Shown here: positions 55,140 to 64,000 of the stretch, one piece after another
Numbering within the stretch: position 1 is the stretch's first letter
Layout of the letters: every line of letters begins with the position of its first letter
Source: Siphonodentalium dalli
Taxonomy: Eukaryota; Mollusca; Scaphopoda; Gadilida; Siphonodentaliidae
Assembly (NCBI GenBank): GCA_032622095.1
Contig: CP136061.1
Span: 95,725,345 to 95,789,344 of the forward strand
Length of the DNA: 64,000 bases
Reading direction: 5' to 3'
Notes under the pieces: model-generated
What the model saw: the letters and a program-made list of their open reading frames with translations, nothing else
What the model was told of the DNA's origin: nothing
Database searches by the model: none
Program-made: the position numbers and the translations under genes

Positions 55140-57100
55140 CGACTGAACGCGTGAGTTTTCAAGTTATAATTCTTTTTGGTGTATTTTGGTCTATTCGCGG
55201 CTGCTCATGATTGAAATCAACAAAGCATGTACTGATATGCCCATGTGTTCATGTTACCAGCGATCAACAGTAGTCAAATCCCTTTCATTAGATAACCCTG
55301 CGTAGCCATTACAATGGCGATGTCTCTCCCGTTCATGGCAACAGAGCTTCGTGTTCAGCCTCGCCCGGTATAAACTACCTGGACTATATATAAACCCAGC
55401 TGGTGAATACGAGCCCTGGTGTTGCAGAGTTATATGTCATGTGTATCATAGTTTATACCACGAACATACGCATACTTTGATAAGAACATGCACATAATTT
55501 GACGACGGGCGTTTTATTAGATGTGAACATCTAATCGGTAAGATAAACATTTGATCTCTTGGGCTCTATTACTGTATATAGTAGGGGGTGGAAAAAAGTT
55601 TTTTTCCGGGCATGTATGCCGGGGTGGGTGGGTGGTCGATAGGATCAACAAACAATTTTTTCCGCAACTCAAAAATATTTTTCCTGCAAGTCTTTTTGAC
55701 TGTTTTTGCAATGAACTTGGCTTAAAACACATCTATATGTCAATATTAACATAAATGACAAATTTCATGACGATCAGACAAACAGTATAGTCTTTAGCCC
55801 ATGCTAATGGATTGAATATTGAAATCCAAGATGGCTGCTGGCAAAATGACTGGTTCCTATTTACAGGTCAATGTTAACATCCATGACCAATAGTATGCAC
55901 AGAAATTCATATACAGCTGTTTTCAGTGAATTTCCCCACGAAAATCTCTGTTTTAGTGTTAAAAGAGGGGGTGGGTGTCCAAAAATGGTCGCAAAAAAAA
56001 ATTGCCAAAAACGGAAGCAAAAATTGGACGCGGGGGTGGGTGGCTCCCAACAAGGGTCGAAAGTAAAAAATCAGCATACGCGTCTGCAAATATTTTGCGA
56101 CTCCCCCCTGTATTTAGTGGTAATACCCGTATATAGATCGCCGTTTCTTTTTCAGTGAAATAGTATAGACACATAATAAGAGCAACAGCCAGTGTGGCCT
56201 TTCGCGACTTTACCGCATGCAGATGTCGCGTTAGCCATATTAGGCGACGATCTACTCATTTTGGGCAATTTAAATCCATGAATTTGACAAGTTCACAGGT
56301 GATTGAAATTCCTACGCCTTGTGTGTGAACTTGAGTGAGTTACAGGCACGTGAATGGTTCACACGGGAGTAAAGGTATGGGGCTCTGGTCACGTTTTATG
56401 ACATTACAAGACAGTGTTTATAAATGATTGTGATATAAGCAAAATATACTGACAGTTTTCTGTAAAAAACAAATTTACACCACTGGTGAGATTGTCTATC
56501 TAATCCACTCCTCAATGTATATTCTATATATATGTTACTTTACGATTTTTTTAAACGTTTTGAGGGGATCTGTCAAAAGACCCCTTCTCATCTGGAAATG
56601 CGAAAGAAAAAAATTCTTAAGCTAAGTTTGTATGATTAGTGTAGTATCAAGGTGGGATCACAGCAAATTTCCACGCTCGTACTCGAATGTTCGTTCAAAA
56701 GTGGTTTTGGTGGGTCCCTGGTCCCTTTATGTTGTAAACGCGGAACTTAAGAATTGGGGTTGTTCCGCCAGCACGGCCCTCTGGACAATTCAAGCACATC
56801 ACACCATCCGTACTCAATACTTCGAATTCAGTTTTCTGGGCTCCCCGATTTTAGACTGACCTCTGGGATAGACTGACCTCATCAGTGGGTCTCTCCGCGT
56901 GATGGAACAGATTTAGTATATAACAAACATAATTTATTTACAGTCACCCCATCATGTTCCTTGTGACGATAGACGCCACTGTTTTGTGTGTGCATATAAC
57001 TCGGCATCACGTAGCGTGCATGGTTCGGATGAGATATAAATCTACTTGGACTGGCCTTTTTTGTTTTTGGTCAAGGTCGCATGTTTCCGTTAATTATGGA
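55140..57100. other. Intergenic, no gene recognised
   Basis: Contains G/T-rich tracts (GGGGTGGGTGGGTGG at about 55620) and a similar GGGGGTGGGTG stretch at 55965 and 56032. No RT motif, exon or RNA gene recognised. Confidence 0.45.
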
Positions 57101-57106
57101 ACCAAG

Positions 57107-57275
57107 GATCTCGAAAAATGTTGATTTGATAACCCAGGATCTCGAAAAATGTTGATTTGGTAACCCAGGATCTCCAAAAATTTTGATTTGGTAACACAGG
57201 ATATCAAATTTTTTAGTTGGGTACCCAGGATATCAGAAAACGTTGATCAGAGTACACAGGATCTTCAAATCTCGC
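57107..57275 (+). repeat. 31-bp tandem repeat, about five diverging copies
   Basis: AACCCAGGATCTCGAAAAAT then GTTGATTTGGT. Starts at 57131, 57162 and 57193 are exactly 31 bp apart; later units diverge. Confidence 0.85.
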
Positions 57276-57533
57276 CCCATCGCCACGCGATCCCTACGTA
57301 AAGCCCCAGTCACACTCCGCTGCGATCAGGCCGGCGCTTGCATTGCGCTGAACGGTACCAAAATATGAGTAACACGCAGGAGGAAACCTGTCCAAAATTT
57401 TAAAACAAGGTATGATCCTATTCCGTTTAACACGTTTTTATTGCGCCCTTATTACGACCCATTGCGTACCTACTTTGTCAAGTCTCACGCTCTCATGCGC
57501 TCTCACTGTGCTTCCTCTACGATAGAAACGTCC

Positions 57534-57905
57534 TCAGTGCGTCCAAGTCGCTGTCACTGTGTTGATATAGTACGTTCTCAATAAGTTTGCAAAACGTTCT
57601 CTGCGTGGGCGCGGAGAGTATAAATAGCGCCTCATGCGTGCTCCAGTCATAGTCATAGGTGATGTACCCCCCCCCCCCAAGCTGTATAAATACAGCGTCG
57701 GGGTGCCAACACAGTCGTAGAACAGACCCGAACAGTTTGCTAAAGTTAAGCCACCACGGGCAAAGAAGCGAAATTCCTTGTCAGGGAAATTAAACAAAAA
57801 GTCGTTCTCTATTAGCCACTTGTACAGATGACAAAGATGACTGCTGCCGAACATTGCTATGCGCACCGTGTTAGACATGACTACAGTGTGGATGACCTCC
57901 AGCAC
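57534..57905 (-). pseudogene. SGNH-hydrolase-like fragment
   Basis: The minus-strand frame reads VRIAMFGSSHLCHLYKWLI, then FRFFARGGLTLANC. The G-S-S-H block resembles the SGNH block I (nucleophile Ser) and ARGG the block II Gly region. Domains of this kind occur in invertebrate mobile elements and in some CR1-clade ORF1 proteins. The frame then passes through a poly-Gly codon run derived from a C10 tract (57663-57675) and loses resemblance. No catalytic DxxH part was found. A neighbouring cellular gene cannot be excluded. Confidence 0.45.
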
Positions 57906-57995
57906 TTTAGAGTCTCTTTTATGCAGATCGGAAGTATCGTAAAAACACTCACATCACGAAAACATGCACAGCACGGAATCCCCGCATTAGAGAGA

Positions 57996-60900
57996 GAGAT
58001 ACTTTATTACTCCATATCAACGGAGATTACATATATTACAAATATATACAACAAAATAATTACATATAATTTGTTAATACAAGCTGGGAGCTATGCGCGT
58101 AAACACATTTGCTAAGTTTCAGTGCAATTTTACTGCCAGTATCGTGAACAGTTCTCAACAAAGCCGCATTTGGTATTAAACGCCAACATATACATAATGG
58201 CTAGGATATGTTTAACCGCAATAAAACATATCCAGAGAATTGGTCGCCATTCAGAGGTGTTCATTTATATGCTGAGGGTATATACTTTCTATTCCGAGCA
58301 GAGGAAACAAATGAAGCGAACGCATCGCTTTAATAAGAGATTCTCGTTGCAGAGAAGATGGATCTGCAGTGGGATACACCCACCAAAGCAGTACGCTAGA
58401 AATGTGTTTTTGCTGAGGCTATCTAGGAGCGCGAATGTTTCTATCCCATGTCTGTCGATTATTGCATACCAGAAAGCATTCCTCGTCACCTGTGCAAATT
58501 CTGACATACAATCATGATACATATGAGTAAGAAGATTAACGAATGAATTATGGCAATGAATACAGGTGGCATCATTATTGTACGTGGTTTTTGCCTGAAT
58601 GTTCGCCATTTTGATGCACATAGGATAGTAATCGGGTACATTGCGGCACAATTCCCAGAGTCTCCACGATGAGTGGATATCTGGCTTCACATTGAATAGG
58701 AACCTTAGGGTATCGTCTTGCTGTACACTGAGATGCATCCTACGGGCATAATGTGCAGCAAGGCGATCTCTAATCATCCTCTTCCAAACCGCCTGAGACG
58801 GGAAAACACCTGTTTCTGTGAAAGACGTGAGGTAGTGGTACATATCGATTTCTTTGAGAATTTCAGTTATGTCTTTCAGAAAGCCCTCAATTGCGCGACC
58901 AAACAACCTGTGGCCGTGGAAGTTGAATAAAAATATATTAAGAGCCGTTCTGTGACTTTTGGGGAGATTTACTAGTGTGCTAAGAAAGAGTAATTTTCTT
59001 TTATGCAGCTCGTACTCTATCGGCAATTGTCCCAATAAAGATAAAGCGAATATCGTGCTAGTACGTTTTGGTAAGTGCTGCATGTGTTTGATGCACACAC
59101 GATAAGCTCTTTCGAGAGAGATATATTGAGTGCTAGAAATATCCCACCACGTTTCGCATCCGTATAGTGCCTTAGGGATAGCTACGTGTTTAAAAATCAT
59201 AAGATTTGTTAACGGGGAAAACGTAGACGTAATGTGAGAACGACAACCTGCAAAGAAGCATTTACGTAGCATGTCCGTTGCGTTCTGAATTTTTGGCAGC
59301 TGCCTAGATTTACAGTTTTGTTTGATACATATAGATGGACGACTTCCACCACTTGTTGTATTTCATCTGTACCAAGTTTCCACGACCGAGACTTGGCACA
59401 ACCCGTGCTGCGACTACTATTGAAAAGCAGCACCTTGCTCTTTTCATTGGAGAATTCAAAGCGCCATTTCTTACTATAGACGTGACAAATATCAAGAAGT
59501 CTGCGTAAGCCACCTTCAGTGAAAGAGAGAACAGTGATGTCATCTGCCGTTGTCGGTGATGCGCATGATGTTGAACCTATATATAGGCCATCAGTTGAAT
59601 TTGCAAGATTCGAAAGAAGATCATCAATGAAGACTAGATAAAGGAAAGGAGATAAGACGCCTCCTTGTCTTGTTCCTTGTTCGATGACAAATGATTCAGA
59701 AACGATTCCATTATACATGACGTGACTCTGAACATTTGAATACATATTTGCAATTAGTTTCAATGTGAGACCGTTGACACCATTCTGGTGTAATTTGTAT
59801 ATGAGTCCTTCGTGCCACACTCGGTCAAAGGCTTTCTTTGAATCTAAAAATGCTGCATAGACACTTGATCCATTTGCTTCTGCATATGCAAATGCTTCTT
59901 GGAGCTCGTACGTAGTTACCGTGCAACCCACGCCCTTCTGAAATCCGTTATGTAAGCTGCTTGGGAAATCCTTAAACAAACGACTTTGCCGAAGTCGTCG
60001 AAGAAGAATTGTCTCAAGCAGCTTGTACAACACGCAGAGAAGTGTTATCGCACGATAACTATCAGGTACATGAGGTGGTTTTGGGTCGCCTTTGAAAATA
60101 GGAACAATGAGGCCTTTTGTCATGTCGGGGGAATATAGGCAAACCACAAAATTTGGGAATAAAATATACATAAAATATCATATAATGCGAGCGGGGCATT
60201 AATAATATGCTCGTTCACTAGCTCATCAAGACCGCCTGCCTTGTTTACTTTGAGCTCCTTTATTGCGTCAGTCAATTCGTCCAGTGAGACATAGTTGGCG
60301 AATTCGGGGATGCCGCTTTCAATTCGGCTATCAGATATATTTGTCAACATGTCCATTGACTGCGTTTTCAAAAGCTGAGTTCGTATGTGATGAACATTTA
60401 TACAGCTCAGAGAAATAGCTTTTCCACCCTTGTGAAATATGGGAAGGATCTCTACACATGATTCCATTGAATAACATTTCCGTGCCGGGTGTGATATAGC
60501 ACCTGTCTTTTGAGTTTACAGCTTTCCAAAAGCGTTTTTGGTCACTTTTAGCATATGTTTCTACTCTAGTCGCGGCATTTGAGAGGTACGTTTTAATGGT
60601 AGAACGATGCACTCTACGAAATTCACGCTTTTTATCTCGATAAGATCGAAAAGCGTGGTTGGATGGGCAGCTCGGCTTCCCCATCGATATCCATACTTTC
60701 CTAACATCGAGCATGTCTGAGTGAAGTTCGGATAGCGTCCGTGACCAATATGGTTTGGATTTTGGATTTTTTTTTAAATTCGGACTTGAGTCAACAGAAG
60801 CTTGTAGAAGAGTGTGCACAAGCTGAGAATAGAGTAAGTCAATGTCACTCTTCGAGTTTATTTTAACATTGAGATTTGAAATATCCCCTTTAACTCTGTT

Positions 60901-61782
60901 CTGATACATTTCTTTATCGATTTTCTTCCAATTTACATACTTACGACACCGATTAGAGTTATCGGTCGTGCATGAGGGGAAGTGTACTGTACATCTGACT
61001 GGTCGATGGTTTGACGTGTTAATTGCATTGTCATCGAGAATTTCAATATTGCGAATTAGGTCTGCTTTACAATCTCTGACAATGATATGGTCGATCAGTG
61101 AGGGTGATGCAACAGATGAATAAGGAACATAAGATACATCGGAACCTTTGCAACTATGTGATGACATAAGTGATAACATAGTATTCTTAGATAAAAATTG
61201 AATAAGAAGACTTGCTCTAGAATTATGTGCGGTGCCTAAAGTGCGAGGGCATACACCTGAACGTGGTAAGTTTGCATTAAAATCGCCCATTAAAAGTAGC
61301 ATACCACGAGGTGAAATCTCGTAAATGAGATCACTTAGATCTGTGAGGCACTTGCAGTAGTCTTCATCTGAATAATTAGTATTAGGGAGATATACTTGCA
61401 ATATGAAGATAAACTGATCATATCCTAAGCGGAGTCGCATCCCACTGATCCGCTCGTTATCGACTGAGATGCTGGAAGTATTGATTACATGTTTCTTATT
61501 AATGAGAAAAGCAACTCCATCACGACAGTAGCTACCAGCTGTCTTAGTGACGATGGTTTTTCCACATTTTGCATAGCTAGTGTATTTATCGTGGATTTCA
61601 TTCAAAAGATGGAATTTCCCTTGATCGAGCCAATGCTCTGAAATTCCTACAATATCGTATTCTTGGTGATTGAGGAGGTCATTCATATAAGAGGCACTGG
61701 AAGTGAGGCCAGTGGCGTTCCAACTAATTACATGTACATCAGTATAGACAATTTTGTTATGACTAGTATTGCAACTATCCAT
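57996..61782 (-). pseudogene. Family W ORF2, copy 2: endonuclease, RT, C-terminal domain (3 frameshifts)
   Basis: From 61782 on the minus strand: endonuclease HVISWNATGLTSSA, IVGISEHWL, LLMGDFNANL and INTSNHRPVRC. The RT lies in 60171-59209, with LIVPIFKGDPKPP, SYRAITLL, LDSKKAFDRVWHEGL, GTRQGGVLSPFLYL and SPTTADDITVL. The C-terminal domain is in 59272-58289, with ALYGCETW and the CIHC...H...C motif (CX2CX9HX4C). Frameshifts lie near 60380, 60130 and 59290; no in-frame stop interrupts the motifs. The 3' UTR ends in a CTCCGT-TGAT-ATGGAG stem-loop and TAATAAAG at about 58000-58035. No ORF1 precedes it, so it is 5'-truncated or rearranged there. The RT core is less decayed than in copy 1. Confidence 0.85.
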
Positions 61783-62240
61783 GATTACTGTATGTTATAG
61801 AGTTTTTGTATTGTCCGCCATGGTTTCTCATGGGGTGGCGATATTGTCACAATCACAGGCTGGAATCGTTATTTTGGCTGCCAAGTAACAGGCGCAACTC
61901 GCCTTCCGTATATTATTACAAATTCATTTTCAGAAGCAAGCGCTCAAGTCTTATACATTCCACTCACCTGACAACACCTACCGAGTGGGACCCGGCTTAA
62001 AAACCGACCCAGCACTAGCTCGGGGTGGGGTGCAGGAACTACAGACCCATAAGTGGTCACAGCTCTCACAGAGTTGGGGGGGGGCATATACCGACATATG
62101 CTCGTCCCGCTTGCCGCTCTGCCTTTCTTCGGGAGTAGGGACGGCTCACGGCTCAAGAACACACTGACATGTATTAAATGTATATATCATTTTAATAAAA
62201 TAAATAAATTACCAAAAAAAAAAACAAAAAAAACAAAGTT
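61783..62240 (+). other. Non-coding segment ending in an A-rich tail
   Basis: Ends AATAAAATAAATAAATTACC followed by an A11-C-A8 tract (62213-62234), as expected for a poly(A)-terminated retroposon. AGCTCGGGGTGGGGTGCAGG does not match a tRNA A box and no family was recognised. Confidence 0.35.
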
Positions 62241-62848
62241 TTTGTATTGAATGTAAATCATATGTATTCATATTCATACTATCTTGTACATTCCCATTCA
62301 GATCCATTTCATATATTAAAACCCAAATAACACTGCATACAATCTGTCAATATATGATTTCATATACGCCCGTGCCCAGGAGAGGTAGGACGGGCCTCAT
62401 AAATACAACAACCTGACATATCTAAAACAAACTCTCTCAATGCGTTTGGTCTGTATCGGAATCTCTATAGGTTGGCACATTGAATCATGCGCTTTGCCTT
62501 GCAGTTGTTTAGCGGCTTCAAAAACTAACAAACTAACAATACATACTAACACCATTTTAATCCAATGTATTCCGTATATATGTGCTACATGTAAACAGCC
62601 ATAAACAACCATGGGAATGGTGCTGTCGGCCTCCATAGGTCATGCTATTCAAAAATAAAAAGGGCATATATTATGCCGATCTATTTAGCCACGCTGTTCC
62701 CTGACGACATTCCGCGTTATCACTATCATACCATATGCATATGGGTATTCACTTCATGATATAATGTCCATTGTCGTGGTCAGGCAGTCAGGGGAGGTGC
62801 GGTTAGATTAAACATATTTATTTGTCTAATTTCAATAACACATATAAA
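62241..62848. other. Intergenic, with a copy of the GGGAGGTGCGG repeat
   Basis: TATGGGTATTCACTTCATGA...TCAGGCAGTCAGGGGAGGTG (62740-62800) is a third copy of the repeat at 46357-46741. Nothing else recognised. Confidence 0.45.
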
Positions 62849-62896
62849 TTATATATATATATATATAGCTATATATATATATATATATATATATAT
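62849..62896 (+). repeat. (TA)n microsatellite
   Basis: Two TA runs interrupted by one GC. Confidence 0.95.
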
Positions 62897-63224
62897 AACA
62901 CTGACTTCAGGAAAGAATTATTTAATGTTGCTAACACTAGTAACATACACTTTACAAACATGAACGATGATGATAAATTTATTTTTATAATGAAAAATGA
63001 AGACAAAGTAATTCCGGTTATTCTTCCAAAGGAGAACAAATATAAATATGGGGAAATGAAAATTATGGGAAATATATATTTAATTAAGAATCGTATGTAG
63101 GATATAGTTATAGGCTTGTTTACTGTTATATGCACATATATTATGTATTATGTTTAATTTACTTGTACATTATGTCATTTGCAACTGCCTGCACTGGTGT
63201 ATTGCAATAAACTATCTATCTATA
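62897..63224 (+). pseudogene. C-terminal end and 3' tail of a non-LTR retrotransposon
   Basis: The frame reads TDFRKELFNVANTSNIHFTN, then DDDKFIFIMKNEDKVI, up to a stop at 63100. The F-R-x-E-L-F and DKF-x-F-I-M pattern resembles the extreme C-terminus of CR1-like or related ORF2 proteins, after the zinc motif. A short 3' UTR follows, ending GCAATAAACTATCTATCTAT, i.e. a (CTAT)n tail. The rest of the element is absent, cut at the TA microsatellite. Confidence 0.5.
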
Positions 63225-63549
63225 GGAAATAACACATACATTTGTATACAGACAATGGGATTGGAGGACAAGTACTGACTCACTTATGAGTACCTCCTCT
63301 CCCGTTGTTATTACACTGAAAAATAAATCAAGAATAATGACATTGCAACATGATTACCAAAAGCAAGTTGAACATATATACATGTACATTTCACCGGTCG
63401 TTCCCCACCCCGAGTCAGTCTTGAGTTTCTATATGTATTGGTGTGGAAGTCGTGTATGTTTGGGTCAATTTGCCGGCTTGTATATATAAATGATCTCAAT
63501 AGTTAGTCGATTGATTCTACTATTGTCTCACGGATGAATGATTGTACAG

Positions 63550-63999
63550 CTAAGAACATTTCTTGTCGCAATCACGAAGAGTAGGGTCTCCAAATAGCAG
63601 AATTTTTAGTGAGTAAATATTATAGGGAAGTAATTTATTTAATAGGCGAATTCTTGGGATCGAATATAGGTAACAGTCAAAGAAATAATGGAAGGCGTTT
63701 TCTTCTCCGTTTCCACATGAGCAGTTTTTGGAACTAGCAATGTAATTTTGAACTTTATCTGACAGGAGGTTGCTACATTCACATCGTAATCTACAGTGAT
63801 ATATATTTTCAGTCCGATTTCCTACATTGTAACACTTGGGGGGTTTGGCTGTCTGAGGTTTAAAAGTGTTTAGATAACATTGTACGTTAAGATCTCTAGT
63901 CTCAATTTTGGTTGCATTCCAATTTTTGTACGCACGTGGGCATGAACTTTGACTCCATTCTTTTTGTATTAGGTTTAAAATGTATAAAGTTTGACGCAA
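63550..63999 (-). pseudogene. Non-LTR retrotransposon ORF2 C-terminal domain, partial at window edge
   Basis: The minus-strand frame continues past the window end. It contains HCRLRCECSNLLSD, then CSCGNGEENAFHYFFDC, a CXCX8HX4C zinc-binding motif characteristic of many invertebrate non-LTR ORF2 C-termini. Next come YSIPRIRLLNKL and LLFGDPTL, and the stop at 63550. The preceding segment (SSCPRAYKNWNATKIETRDL) is typical of the region after the RT. The frame is open for all 149 visible codons. It is probably the same class of element as the tail at 62897-63224, in opposite orientation. Confidence 0.7.
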
Positions 64000-64000
64000 A

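Overview
This window is eukaryotic nuclear DNA, AT-rich and gene-poor, most likely from a marine invertebrate. Two things point that way. There is one clear receptor-type exon ending at a GT splice donor. There are also several kinds of animal-type APE endonuclease/reverse-transcriptase (non-LTR) retrotransposons, together with many cut-and-paste elements and minisatellites. A mollusc or other lophotrochozoan would fit the transposon types, but the sequence alone does not settle the phylum. No bacterial operons, CRISPR arrays or rRNA genes were seen.

Layout. 1-4162 is one giant inverted repeat whose arms carry a ~42-bp minisatellite in mirror orientation (foldback type). 4860-7255 is a nest of short hairpin elements and a repeat carrying a TGACGTCA palindrome. 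7790-12110 is a plus-strand mosaic of broken CR1-like elements and fragments of a second retrotransposon family, called family W here after its WNATG endonuclease motif. 12652-20425 is a minus-strand CR1-like element. It is split by a 3.9-kb transposon (15771-19664) with a 5-bp target duplication, and a 0.9-kb Mutator-like element (20435-21368, 9-bp duplication) lies at its 5' end. 22490-26318 holds more fragments, a TTAA MITE and a second Mutator-like copy. 29745-35768 is a nearly full-length family W element with an intact ORF1 and a damaged ORF2. 36403-37277 holds two head-to-tail TTAA elements sharing one TTAA.

43696-44389 is the only convincing cellular coding sequence: a first exon with a signal peptide and the start of a natriuretic-peptide-receptor / receptor guanylate cyclase ligand-binding domain. 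No later exon was recognised downstream, so if the gene is real its first intron probably spans the rest of the window. That includes a ~5.6-kb array of about 99 copies of a 57-bp unit (48919-54558). The array stays open in one frame for over 1000 codons only because 57 is divisible by three. 57996-61782 is a second family W ORF2, 62897-63224 and 63550-63999 are C-terminal ends of further retrotransposons, and a SGNH-hydrolase-like fragment lies at 57534-57905.

The strongest observations rest on internal controls: target-site duplications, reading frames restored when an insertion is removed, empty-site copies in the same window, and spacings that are exact multiples of a repeat unit. All homology calls come from reading motifs by eye; no database search was run.
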